Numbered from the stretch's first letter, positions 28,177 through 37,556 are shown. The stretch is 64,000 nucleotides of DNA from an uncultured Nocardioides sp. (GCF_947489365.1 NZ_CANLDB010000001.1:62001-126000), one strand, 5' to 3'. The notes: generated from the sequence alone by a model not told the origin. Numbers and translations: made by a program.

Positions 28177-28214
28177 GACGACCCCCGTCGCCCGTCAGGG
28201 CGGCGGGGGTCGTC
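28177..28214 (+). terminator. Terminator hairpin after rpoC
   Basis: GACGACCCCCGTCGCCC-gtca-GGGCGGCGGGGGTCGTC near-perfect stem. Confidence 0.85.
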
Positions 28215-28293
28215 CGCGTCCGGGCCGTCGTGCGCGTCATCGGAGGTGATCGCTGTCTGTGAGCGACAGTGATCGCCTCCGTTGTCGTGTCTG

Positions 28294-28342
28294 GGTCTCG
28301 ACGACGCGGACTCGCTGCGCTCGCCGGCTGCTCGTCCACCGG
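28294..28342. repeat. Family A palindromic element, copy 3
   Basis: ggtctcgacgacgcggactcgctgcgctcgccggctgctcgtccaccgg. Confidence 0.85.
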
Positions 28343-28395
28343 GGCGTCGTGGACGGGCTCTCGACAGCCAGGACGGGCGGTGGTGGGGTGTGCGC

Positions 28396-28665
28396 ATGAG
28401 CGACGGGGAGCAGCAGGTGGCGGACGAGGTCGACGAGGAGGAGGTCCCGACCGACGAGGACGGCAACCAGCTCGCCCCCGACGGCGCGACCGTGGAGGAG
28501 GTCGAGGCCGACCGTGAGGAGCGGCTCGACCCCGACAACCGCCCCGACGGCGCCGAGATCGACAACACCGACCGGACCTTCAACGAGGAGACCGGCATGT
28601 TCGAGGACTCCGAGGGCGCCGACGACGCCGAGCCGGTCTACAGGACGGCCACCGAGGAGGAGTGA
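28396..28665 (+). CDS. Small acidic hypothetical protein
   Basis: MSDGEQQVADEVDEEEVPTDEDGNQLAPDGATVEEVEADREERLDPDNRPDG...; ATG start, GC3-rich codons. Confidence 0.75.
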   Translation: MSDGEQQVADEVDEEEVPTDEDGNQLAPDGATVEEVEADREERLDPDNRPDGAEIDNTDRTFNEETGMFEDSEGADDAEPVYRTATEEE

Positions 28666-28732
28666 GGAGGGCCCGGCCCGGCCCGCTCGTCGCCGAATGG
28701 GCGCCGGTTGGGGGATTTGAGAGAATCGGGAC

Positions 28733-30007
28733 GTGAGCGACGTGCTGCCCGAGACGACCGACGTGCTGGTCGTGGGCGCCGGCCCCGCGGGGTCGGCGGC
28801 CGCTGCCTGGGCGGCCCGTGCCGGCCTCGACGTGACCCTGACCGACGCGGCGACCTTCCCCCGCGACAAGACCTGCGGCGACGGGCTCACGCCCCGCGCG
28901 GTCGGTGAGCTCGAGGGCCTCGGGCTGGGGGACTGGCTGCGGGCGCGGGTCACCAGCAAGGGCCTGCGCGCCCACGGCTTCGGCCAGACGCTCCACCTGC
29001 CGTGGCCCGGCGGCACCCTCCCCGAGTGGGGCTCCGCGGTCCCGCGGACCGAGCTCGACGACCACCTGCGCACCACCGCCATCAAGGCCGGCGCCCGCGC
29101 CGTCGACGGCGTCCGCGCCCTCGACGTACGACGCGCCGGCGGCCTCGTCACGCACGTCGTGATGGACGACGGGGGCGAGACCCGCGAGGTGGCCTGCCGC
29201 CGCCTCGTCGTCGCGGACGGCGTCCGCTCTCCGCTCGGCAAGAAGCTGGGCCGCGAGTGGCACCGCGAGACCGTGTACGGCGTCGCCGGCCGCGCGTACG
29301 TCGACTCCACCCGCGCGGACGACGAGTGGATCTCGTCCCACCTCGAGCTGCGGGGCACCGAGGACGAGATCCTGTCCGGCTACGGCTGGATCTTCCCCCT
29401 CGGCGCCGCCTCCGGTCCCGACGGCACCGGCGAGGTCAACATCGGCGTCGGCACCCTCGCGACGGCGAAGCGGCCCGCCGAGGTCGCGCTGCGTCCCCTG
29501 ATGCGGCACTACGCGGACCTGCGCCGCGAGGAGTTCGGTCTCGGCAACGAGCTGCGCGCCCCGACGTCGGCGCTGCTGCCCATGGGCGGCGCCGTGTCCG
29601 GGGTCGCCGGTGCCAACTGGGCACTGATCGGGGACGCCGCCGGGTGCGTGAACCCGCTCAACGGCGAGGGCATCGACTACGGGCTGGAGGGCGGTCGCAT
29701 GGTCGCCGACCTCCTGGCCGACGACCCCTCCGGCGTCGCCGACCTCTCGCAGGCCTGGCCCGCGCTGCTGCGCGAGCACTACGGCGAGGCGTTCTCGATC
29801 GCGCGCCGGCTCGCCGGGCTCGTGACCGTGCCCCGCCTGCTCCCGGCCCTCGGCCCCGCCGGGATGCGCTCCGACCTGCTGATGACGCTGGCGCTGCGCT
29901 GGATGGGCAACCTCGTCACCGACGAGGACCGCGACCGCGCCGCCCGCGTGTGGCGCTGGGCCGGCCGCCGCTCGCTGGCGGTCGACGCCCGGCCGCCGTT
30001 CAGCTGA
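28733..30007 (+). CDS. Geranylgeranyl reductase family FAD-dependent oxidoreductase
   Basis: TDVLVVGAGPAGSAAAAWAARAGLDVTLTDAATFPRDKTCGDGLTPRAV; WALIGDAAGCVNPLNGEGIDYGLEGGRM. Confidence 0.93.
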   Translation: MSDVLPETTDVLVVGAGPAGSAAAAWAARAGLDVTLTDAATFPRDKTCGDGLTPRAVGELEGLGLGDWLRARVTSKGLRAHGFGQTLHLPWPGGTLPEWGSAVPRTELDDHLRTTAIKAGARAVDGVRALDVRRAGGLVTHVVMDDGGETREVACRRLVVADGVRSPLGKKLGREWHRETVYGVAGRAYVDSTRADDEWISSHLELRGTEDEILSGYGWIFPLGAASGPDGTGEVNIGVGTLATAKRPAEVALRPLMRHYADLRREEFGLGNELRAPTSALLPMGGAVSGVAGANWALIGDAAGCVNPLNGEGIDYGLEGGRMVADLLADDPSGVADLSQAWPALLREHYGEAFSIARRLAGLVTVPRLLPALGPAGMRSDLLMTLALRWMGNLVTDEDRDRAARVWRWAGRRSLAVDARPPFS

Positions 30008-30828
30008 TGGGCACCGGCCCGCGGCGAGGTCCGCGGGAGCCCGTCCACGACGGGGTGCTGCGGGCAGGCGACCTCGCCCTGCGCGCCTGGGGGGTCCACG
30101 TGCGGACCAGCGGGCTCGAGCACCTGCCGGTCGACGGCCCGGTGATCCTCGCCGCGAACCACGTCTCCTACCCCGACTTCGTGATGCTGCAGAAGGCCGT
30201 GCTGCCCACCGGCCGCCGGGTGCGGTTCCTCTGCCGGGCCGACATCTTCGACGTCCGCGTCGTGGGCGGCCTCATGCGCCGGATGCGACACGTCCCGGTC
30301 GACCGGGCCGCGCCCGCGGCGGCGTACCTCCAGGCGCGTCGCGCGCTGCTGGACGGCGAGACGATCGGGCTGTTCCCGGAGGCCGGCGTCTCGATGTCGT
30401 ACACCGTCCGCCCGCTGATGCGGGGTGCGGCCGCGCTGGCGATCGAGACCGGCGCGCCGCTCGTCCCCGTGTCGACGTGGGGCGGCCAGCGGCTCTGGCG
30501 GGCCCACGCCGGCCCCGACGGCCGGCGCCCCCGGCCGGACCTCCACCGCGGGCACGTCGTCGACGTGGCCGTCGGACCGCCGCTGCGCCCGGAGCCGGGG
30601 GAGGACCCCACCGCGCTGACGATCCGCCTCGGCCGCCGTCTCGCCGAGGGCCTGGCCAGCCTGTGGGACCTGCCGGAGCACCGCACGCCGCCCGGTCCGC
30701 CCGTCCCCTGGCTGCCCGCCCACCTGGGCGGCTCCGCGCCGAGTGCCGCGGCGTCGCTGGGCCGGGAGAACGTCCCGTCGGCCGCCGTCGGTGTCGCCTG
30801 GGGCCCGGGGCACGACCCCCACCGCTGA
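30007..30828 (+). CDS. 1-acyl-sn-glycerol-3-phosphate acyltransferase family (PlsC-like)
   Basis: VILAANHVSYPDF (NHxxxxD variant), LFPEAGVS motif. Confidence 0.88.
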   Translation: MGTGPRRGPREPVHDGVLRAGDLALRAWGVHVRTSGLEHLPVDGPVILAANHVSYPDFVMLQKAVLPTGRRVRFLCRADIFDVRVVGGLMRRMRHVPVDRAAPAAAYLQARRALLDGETIGLFPEAGVSMSYTVRPLMRGAAALAIETGAPLVPVSTWGGQRLWRAHAGPDGRRPRPDLHRGHVVDVAVGPPLRPEPGEDPTALTIRLGRRLAEGLASLWDLPEHRTPPGPPVPWLPAHLGGSAPSAAASLGRENVPSAAVGVAWGPGHDPHR

Positions 30829-30905
30829 GCGAAACGGCAGGTCAGGGCCCCTCCGCCCGGCGGGCCGTGGCGGCGATGTCACACAGGCGGAATTAAGGTC
30901 GAGGG

Positions 30906-31835
30906 ATGGGCGGACTCCCGAGACGACAGCGCGTGGCGGCGTACGCCGTCGTGCTGCGCACGTCCGCCGAACCCGGTGGCGCCACGCCCACCACCAGCAT
31001 CCTGCTGACGCGCCTCGCGCGACGGATCACCCCCGACGAGCTCTGGACCCTGCCCGGCGGCGGTCTCGACCACGGCGAGGACCCCCGCGACGCCGTACGC
31101 CGGGAGATCGTCGAGGAGACCGGCCTCGACGCCGAGGTGGGGGACCGGGCGCGGGTCTACTCCGCCCACCTGCCGCACGCGTGGCGCGACGGCCGCCGCG
31201 TCGACGCGCACGCCCTGCGGATCGTCTACGAGGGATGGGTCGCCCCGGACGCCCCGGCGCCGCGGGTGCTGGAGCGGGACGGCTCCACGATGGACGCCGC
31301 CTGGGTCCCGGTGACACGGGTGCTCGACGGCACCGTCCCGGTCGTGCCGATGGTGCTCGACGCCCTCGCCGACCACGGCCCCGCGCAGCGCCAGCGGGTC
31401 GCGGCGTACGCCGTCGTCGTGCGGGACGGCGCCGTCCTGCTGACCCGCAACTCCGTGCGCGGTCCCCACCCGGGCTCGTGGATGCTGCCCGGCGGCGGGA
31501 TCGACCACGGGGAGGACCCCCGCGCGGCCGTCGTCCGCGAGGTCGGCGAGGAGACGGGCCTGACCTGCGAGGTCGGCGCGATCCTCGACGTCTCGTCGGT
31601 CCACTTCGAGGGCACCGCCCCGACAGGGCGGCAGGAGGACTTCCACGCCGTCCAGCTCGTCTACACCGCCACCGTCACCGGCAGCGCCGGCGACGGACGC
31701 GAGCCCCACCCGACCGAGGTCGGCGGCACCACGGACGCCGCCGCCTGGGTCGCGCTGGCCGACGTCGGCAGCGCGGCGTACCCGGTGCGTCCGCTGGTCA
31801 GCGCTGCCCTGAGGGCTGTCGGCGGCCGCGCGTAG
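30906..31835 (+). CDS. Tandem (double) NUDIX hydrolase domain protein
   Basis: Two Nudix boxes: GGGLDHGEDPRDAVRREIVEETGL and GGGIDHGEDPRAAVVREVGEETGL, each preceded by QRVAAYAVV. Confidence 0.93.
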   Translation: MGGLPRRQRVAAYAVVLRTSAEPGGATPTTSILLTRLARRITPDELWTLPGGGLDHGEDPRDAVRREIVEETGLDAEVGDRARVYSAHLPHAWRDGRRVDAHALRIVYEGWVAPDAPAPRVLERDGSTMDAAWVPVTRVLDGTVPVVPMVLDALADHGPAQRQRVAAYAVVVRDGAVLLTRNSVRGPHPGSWMLPGGGIDHGEDPRAAVVREVGEETGLTCEVGAILDVSSVHFEGTAPTGRQEDFHAVQLVYTATVTGSAGDGREPHPTEVGGTTDAAAWVALADVGSAAYPVRPLVSAALRAVGGRA

Positions 31836-31844
31836 TCTCGTGGT

Positions 31845-33131
31845 GTGAGCGAGACGGTCTTCACCTACGCGGCCCCCGCCCTGAAGTTCGGCCCCGGGGC
31901 CTCCGACGAGATCTCCCACGACCTCGGCACCTTCGGTGCGAAGCGGGTGCTGCTGGTCACCGACGCGGGCGTCGCCGCCACCGGCCACCCCGCGCGGATC
32001 GCCGACCAGGTCCGGGCGGCCGGCATCGAGGTCGTCGTCTACGACCGCGCCCGGGTCGAGCCCACGGACGGCTCCCTGGCCGAGGCGGTCGCCTTCGGGC
32101 GCGACGCCGGTCCGTTCGACGCGGTCGTGGCCGTCGGGGGTGGGTCCTCGATCGACACCGCGAAGGCCGTCAACCTGCTCACCACCAACCCCGGCGAGCT
32201 CATGGACTACGTCAACGCGCCCGTCGGTGGTGGCCGTGCGCCGACCGAGAAGCTGCTGCCGCTCGTCGCCGTCCCCACCACCACCGGGACGGGCTCGGAG
32301 TCGACCACCGTCTGCATCCTCGACGTCGTCGACCAGCACGTGAAGACCGGCATCAGCCACGTCGCGCTGCGGCCCACCCTCGCGGTCGTCGACCCCGCCC
32401 TGGCGATGACGCAGCCCGCGATGGTCACTGCGGCCTCGGGGATGGACATCCTGTCCCACGCGCTGGAGAGCCTCACCGCCCGCTGGTACGCCGACCTGCC
32501 GGCCAAGCAGGCCCACGAGCGCGTCCCCTACTGCGGCGCGAACCCCGTCGCCGAGATGTGGGCCGAGCGGTCCCTGTCGCTGCTGGCCACCTCCTTCCGC
32601 GAGGCCGTCCGCGACGGCGACGACGCCCACGCCCGCGAGCAGATGTCGATGGCGGCGACCTTCGCCGGCCTCGGGTTCGGCAACGCCGGCGTCCACATCC
32701 CGCACGCCAACGCCTACCCGATCGCCGGCCGAGTCGGGCCGTTCCGGCCCGAGGGCTACCCGGGTGCGGACGCCTCCGGGAAGGGGCTCGTGCCCCACGG
32801 CATGGCCGTCGCGATGACCGTGCCCGCCGCCTTCCGGTTCACCTTCGAGGTCGACCCGCAGCGCCACCTGCGCGCCGCGCGGCTGCTCGACCCGACCGGG
32901 GCGCACGGCTCCGACGCCGACGGGCCCGAGGCGCTCCCGGCCGTCGTCACCGCGCTGATGCGCGACGTGGGGATCCCGAGCGGGCTCGCCGAGATCGGCT
33001 TCGCCGACGCCGACGTGGAGCCGATCGTGGAGGGCACGCTCAAGCAGCAGCGCCTGCTCGCCACCTCGCCCCGCGAGACCACCCCCGAGGACCTGGCGGG
33101 GATCGTGCGCGACTCCCTGGAGAACTGGTGA
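31845..33131 (+). CDS. Iron-containing alcohol dehydrogenase family, hydroxyacid-oxoacid transhydrogenase (HOT/ADHFE1-like)
   Basis: VAVGGGSSIDTAKAVNLLTTNPGELMDYVNAPVGGGRAPTEKLLPLVAVPTTTGTGSESTTVCILD. Confidence 0.85.
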   Translation: MSETVFTYAAPALKFGPGASDEISHDLGTFGAKRVLLVTDAGVAATGHPARIADQVRAAGIEVVVYDRARVEPTDGSLAEAVAFGRDAGPFDAVVAVGGGSSIDTAKAVNLLTTNPGELMDYVNAPVGGGRAPTEKLLPLVAVPTTTGTGSESTTVCILDVVDQHVKTGISHVALRPTLAVVDPALAMTQPAMVTAASGMDILSHALESLTARWYADLPAKQAHERVPYCGANPVAEMWAERSLSLLATSFREAVRDGDDAHAREQMSMAATFAGLGFGNAGVHIPHANAYPIAGRVGPFRPEGYPGADASGKGLVPHGMAVAMTVPAAFRFTFEVDPQRHLRAARLLDPTGAHGSDADGPEALPAVVTALMRDVGIPSGLAEIGFADADVEPIVEGTLKQQRLLATSPRETTPEDLAGIVRDSLENW

Positions 33132-35965
33132 CCGCCACCCTGCCCGACCGGACCACCCGCGCGGCCGCGGCCGACACGTCCGACCTCCTCGCCGCGCTGC
33201 GCCGCGCCGGGGTCACCGACGTCGACGACTCGACGCTGACGAAGGCGCTGTACTCCACCGACGCCTCCCTCTACCGGGTCGTCCCGCAGGCCGTCGCCCG
33301 GCCGCGGACCACCGACGAGCTGCTCGCCGTCGCCGAGACCGCCCGGACGCTCGGGGTGCCGGTGACGATGCGCGGCGCGGGCACCTCGATCGCCGGCAAC
33401 GCCGTCGGCCCCGGCCTCGTCGTCGACACCGCGAAGCACCTGAACCGGGTGCTCTCGGTCGACCCCGAGACGCGGTCGGCGGTCGTCGAGCCCGGCGCCG
33501 TCCACGCCACCCTGCAGCGCGCCGGCGCGCCGTACGGCCTGCGCTACGGGCCCGACCCGTCGACCCACACCCGCTGCACCATCGGCGGGATGATCGGCAA
33601 CAACGCCTGCGGCTCCCGCGCCCTGGGCTACGGGCGCACCGTCGACACGGTCCGCTCGCTCACCGCCGTCCTCGGCACGGGCGAGGTCGTGACCGCCGGC
33701 GCGGACACCCCCGCCACGGGCGTCGCGGCGGACGCGCTGACCGCGCTCGTCGGCGGCGAGCTCGAGCACGTCCGGACCCACTTCGGCCGCTTCACGCGCC
33801 AGGTCTCCGGCTACTCCCTCGAGCACCTGCTGCCCGAGAAGGGGCGCCGCCTCGACAGGTTCCTCGTCGGCTCCGAGGGCACCCTCGGGCTCGTCACGCA
33901 GGCCGAGGTCGCCCTCGTCCGCGACCCCCCGGTGCGCACCCTGGTCGTGCTCGGCTACCCGTCGATGGCGGACGCCGCGGACGCCGTACCGGCGCTCCTG
34001 GCGCACCCGCTCGTGGCGTGCGAGGGCCTCGACGCCCGCATCGTCGACTGCGTGCGACGCGCCGGCAAGGCCGTGCCCGAGCTGCCGAAGGGCGCCGGGT
34101 GGCTGTTCGCCGAGGTCACCGGCGAGACCCCCGCCGAGACCGAGGCCCTCGCCGACGCGATCACGCTGACCGCCGGGGCGCTGGAGGCGCGGACGGTCCA
34201 CGACGCCGGCGAGGCCGCCGCCCTGTGGCGCATCCGCGAGGACGGCGCCGGGCTGGCCGCCCGGTCGCTGAGCCGCCCCGCGCACTCGGGCTGGGAGGAC
34301 GCCGCCGTCCCGCCGGAGCACCTCGGCGCCTGGCTGCGCGACTTCGACGCGCTGCTGAAGGACCACGACCTCGACGGGGTGCCCTACGGCCACTTCGGCG
34401 ACGGCTGCGTGCACGTGCGCATCGACTTCACCTTCGACGAGCCCGGCCGCCGGACCTTCCGCTCGTTCCTGGAGGCCTCCGCCGACGCGCTCCGCGGCTA
34501 CGGCGGCTCGCTGTCCGGCGAGCACGGCGACGGCCGCGCCCGCTCCGAGCTGCTCGGCCGCATGTACGACGCCGACTCGATGCGCCTCTTCGCCGCGGCG
34601 AAGGCGGTCTGCGACCCCGACAACCTCCTCAACCCCGGCGTGCTGGTCGACCCGGACCCCTTCGACGGCTCGCTGCGCCCGGGCCGCCCGCGCCACCGCG
34701 AGCCGCTCCCGCTGCTGCGGCTGACGCACGACGGCGGCTCGCTGGGCACCGCCGTGAACCGCTGCACCGGCGTCGGCAAGTGCGTCGCCGGCCCCACCCC
34801 CGGCACCGTGATGTGCCCGTCGTGGCAGGCCACGCGCGACGAGAAGGACTCCACCCGCGGCCGCTCCCGCGTGCTGCAGGAGGCCGTCGACGGCACCCTC
34901 GTCGACGGGCTCGCCGACCCGGCCGTCCACGACGCGCTGGACCTCTGCCTGTCCTGCAAGGGCTGCGCGCGCGACTGCCCCACCGGCGTCGACATGGCGA
35001 CGTACAAGTCGGAGGCGCTGCACCAGACGTACGCCGGGCGGCGTCGTCCCCGCAGCCACTACACGCTCGGGCGGCTGCCGCTGTGGTCCCGCCTCGCCGC
35101 GCCGATGGCGCCGGTCGTGAACCGCGCCATGAAGGTCGGGCCGCTGGCCCGGCTGGCGAAGGCCACCGCGGGCATCGACCAGCGCCGCGACGTCCCGACG
35201 TTCGCGCCGCGGACGCTGCGCCGTACCGCTCCCCGGGCGGCGGCCGGTGCGTCGACGCCCGACGTGTGGGTCTGGGCGGACTCCTTCACCGACCACTTCC
35301 TCCCGCAGACCGCGCGGGCCGCGATCAGCGTCCTCGAGGGCGCGGGCCTCACGGTCCGCGTGATCGACGAGAAGGCCTGCTGCGGGCTCACCTGGATCAC
35401 CACCGGCCAGCTCACCCAGGCGCAGAAGATCGTGGGGCGCACCGTCGCCACCCTCGCGCCGTACGCCGACTCGGGAGCGCCGATCCTCGGTCTCGAGCCG
35501 TCCTGCCTCGCCGCGATCCGGACCGATGCCGTCGAGCTCACCGACGACCCGGCCGCGCTGCGCGTGGCCGACGCGATGGTGACCTTCGCCGAGCTCGTCA
35601 CCCGCCTCGACCTGCCGGTGCCGGACCTCTCCGGGGTCCGGGTGGTCGCGCAGCCGCACTGCCACCAGGCCAGCGTGCTCGGGTGGGCCGCCGACAAGGC
35701 GCTGCTCGAGAAGGCTGGCGCCGAGGTCACCGCCGTCGGCGGTTGCTGCGGCCTGGCCGGCAACTTCGGCGTCGAGCAGGGGCACTACGAGGTGTCGGTC
35801 GCGGTCGCGGAGACCCAGCTGCTCCCCGCCGTCCGTGAGGCGCGGGCCACCGACCCGGAGACCGTCGTCCTCGCCGACGGCATGTCGTGCCGCCTGCAGC
35901 TCGACGACCTCGCCGACGTCCCCGCGATCCACCTCGCGGAGCTCTGGCAGCGGTCGCTGCGCTGA
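33128..35965 (+). CDS. FAD-binding/4Fe-4S/CCG-domain oxidase (YdiJ/GlcD-like, candidate D-2-hydroxyacid dehydrogenase)
   Basis: GTG at 33128; TMRGAGTSIAGNAVGPGLVVD, GMIGNNACGSRALGYGRTVD, CLSCKGCARDCPTGVDMATYKSE, CCGLTW and CCGLAGNFG. Confidence 0.9.
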   Translation: MTATLPDRTTRAAAADTSDLLAALRRAGVTDVDDSTLTKALYSTDASLYRVVPQAVARPRTTDELLAVAETARTLGVPVTMRGAGTSIAGNAVGPGLVVDTAKHLNRVLSVDPETRSAVVEPGAVHATLQRAGAPYGLRYGPDPSTHTRCTIGGMIGNNACGSRALGYGRTVDTVRSLTAVLGTGEVVTAGADTPATGVAADALTALVGGELEHVRTHFGRFTRQVSGYSLEHLLPEKGRRLDRFLVGSEGTLGLVTQAEVALVRDPPVRTLVVLGYPSMADAADAVPALLAHPLVACEGLDARIVDCVRRAGKAVPELPKGAGWLFAEVTGETPAETEALADAITLTAGALEARTVHDAGEAAALWRIREDGAGLAARSLSRPAHSGWEDAAVPPEHLGAWLRDFDALLKDHDLDGVPYGHFGDGCVHVRIDFTFDEPGRRTFRSFLEASADALRGYGGSLSGEHGDGRARSELLGRMYDADSMRLFAAAKAVCDPDNLLNPGVLVDPDPFDGSLRPGRPRHREPLPLLRLTHDGGSLGTAVNRCTGVGKCVAGPTPGTVMCPSWQATRDEKDSTRGRSRVLQEAVDGTLVDGLADPAVHDALDLCLSCKGCARDCPTGVDMATYKSEALHQTYAGRRRPRSHYTLGRLPLWSRLAAPMAPVVNRAMKVGPLARLAKATAGIDQRRDVPTFAPRTLRRTAPRAAAGASTPDVWVWADSFTDHFLPQTARAAISVLEGAGLTVRVIDEKACCGLTWITTGQLTQAQKIVGRTVATLAPYADSGAPILGLEPSCLAAIRTDAVELTDDPAALRVADAMVTFAELVTRLDLPVPDLSGVRVVAQPHCHQASVLGWAADKALLEKAGAEVTAVGGCCGLAGNFGVEQGHYEVSVAVAETQLLPAVREARATDPETVVLADGMSCRLQLDDLADVPAIHLAELWQRSLR

Positions 35966-35970
35966 GGGTC

Positions 35971-36202
35971 GCCGACTCGGCACGTCTGCGCAGCCCCAGG
36001 GCGTCGAGTCGGCACGTCTGCGCAGTCCCAGGACGTCGAGTCGGCACGTCTACGCAGGCCCAGGGCGTCGAGTCGGCACGTCTGCGCAATCCCAGGGAGT
36101 TTCGAGCCTCTCCGGGTACGCAGATGTGCCGACTCGAGTCTGTCTGGGTGCGCAGACGTGCCGACTCGAGCCTGTCCGGGTGCGCAGACGTGCCGACTCG
36201 GC
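35971..36202. repeat. Family C repeat array: four direct then three inverted copies, mostly 32-bp period
   Basis: CGAGTCGGCACGTCTGCGCAG-CCCAGGGCGT copies followed by TGCGCAGACGTGCCGACTCGAG copies. Confidence 0.92.
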
Positions 36203-36223
36203 GCCGGTCGGTAGGCTCGAGAA

Positions 36224-36307
36224 GTGAACCCCCGGCACCGCCGCCTGGTGATCCCGGTGGCCCTCGTGGCGCTGCTCGTGATCGTGCTGGTGGCGGCCCT
36301 GACCTGA
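36224..36307 (+). CDS. 27-aa putative membrane micro-protein
   Basis: GTG ORF MNPRHRRLVIPVALVALLVIVLVAALT; basic N-terminus plus one TM; TAGGCT 6 nt upstream suggests leaderless expression. Confidence 0.6.
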   Translation: MNPRHRRLVIPVALVALLVIVLVAALT

Positions 36308-36338
36308 GACCCACCGACCCGGACCCGCGAGGAGCGCC

Positions 36339-37556
36339 GTGCCGACCGTGCCGTTGACCGAGGCCCTGGCCGACGTCCGCGCGGACCTGCTCGACGCCGA
36401 CGGTCTGCTGCGGGCGGTCGCGTCCGGGCGTCGCAAGGGCCTCGATGCGCCGCCGTGGCGCCGGGTCGAGCTGCGGTGGGTCGACCTCAAGGCCGGGCGG
36501 CGCCTGCAGGTGACGTCGTACGACGCCACGCAGGCGCACACCGCGAACCACGCCGTCGGCGACGAGGCCGAGCGGGCCGTGGCCGACCTGGTCGGGACGC
36601 CGTACGGGCACTGGAACCTCGAGACCGCGGTCCGCACCGTGCAGCTGCGGGTGACCAAGAGCGGCGAGGCCGCCGTCACCACGAAGCAGCGGGAGGCGGC
36701 GGTGACGCCGGACCGCAGCCACGACCGGTCGAAGTCCCGCCTGCTGCCGTACGACGACCCGGTGCTCGCCGCGCTCGGCATCACCGACGCCGAGGGGCGG
36801 GTCAAGCCCAGCCGCCAGGCCAAGCTGCGGCAGGTGGAGGAGTTCCTCCGCCTGCTCGACGCCACCCTCACCGAGGCCCTCGACGCAGGCCACCTGCGCA
36901 CCCCGACCGAGGACGCGCCGCTGCGGGTCGCGGACCTGGGCTGCGGCAACGCCTACCTGACCTTCGCGGCGGAGCGGTACCTCAGCGCCGTCCGCGGGCT
37001 CCCCGTCGCGCTGACCGGGGTCGACGTGAAGCAGCAGTCCCACGAGCACAACACCGAGCTCGCCGGGCTGCTCGACGCGCGGGCGTCGTTCGCGGTCGGG
37101 ACCATCGCCGGGGTGGAGCTCGACGAGCCCCCGGAGGTCGTCCTCGCGCTGCACGCCTGCGACACCGCCACCGACGAGGCCCTGGCCCGGGCGGTGACCT
37201 GGCAGTCGGCCGTCGTGCTCGCCGCGCCCTGCTGCCACCGCGACGTCGGTGCCCAGCTGCGGCGCGCGACGCCGCCGGCGCCGTACGGACAGCTGACCCG
37301 GCACGGGATCCTCCGCGAGCGCCTCGCCGACACGCTCACCGACGGCCTGCGTGCCTCCCTGCTGCGGGCGCTCGGGCACCGGGTGGACGTGGTGGAGTTC
37401 GTGGACCCGGCGTACACGCCCCGCAGCACGATGCTGCGCGCCGTCCGCACGGGCGTGGTCGACGACGCCGCCCGAGCCGAGCACGACGCACTGGCCGCCG
37501 ACTGGGGCGTGCGGCCGCGGCTCGCCGAGCTGCTGGGGGTGCCCGGTGGTGGTTGA
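36339..37556 (+). CDS. SAM-dependent methyltransferase
   Basis: LRVADLGCGNAYLTFAAERYLSAVRGLPVALTGVDVKQQSHEHN; VLAAPCCHRDVGAQL. Confidence 0.85.
   Translation: MPTVPLTEALADVRADLLDADGLLRAVASGRRKGLDAPPWRRVELRWVDLKAGRRLQVTSYDATQAHTANHAVGDEAERAVADLVGTPYGHWNLETAVRTVQLRVTKSGEAAVTTKQREAAVTPDRSHDRSKSRLLPYDDPVLAALGITDAEGRVKPSRQAKLRQVEEFLRLLDATLTEALDAGHLRTPTEDAPLRVADLGCGNAYLTFAAERYLSAVRGLPVALTGVDVKQQSHEHNTELAGLLDARASFAVGTIAGVELDEPPEVVLALHACDTATDEALARAVTWQSAVVLAAPCCHRDVGAQLRRATPPAPYGQLTRHGILRERLADTLTDGLRASLLRALGHRVDVVEFVDPAYTPRSTMLRAVRTGVVDDAARAEHDALAADWGVRPRLAELLGVPGGG

Noticed and set aside
30743-33127. Large N-terminal extension of the FAD/Fe-S oxidase ORF (1740 aa)
   Set aside because: Overlaps the NUDIX and HOT genes out of frame; the real start is GTG 33128 coupled to the HOT stop.
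35971-36202. Possible CRISPR array (regular 32-bp spacing)
   Set aside because: The conserved part occupies most of the period, leaving about 11 bp of similar spacer; orientation flips mid-array; no cas genes.
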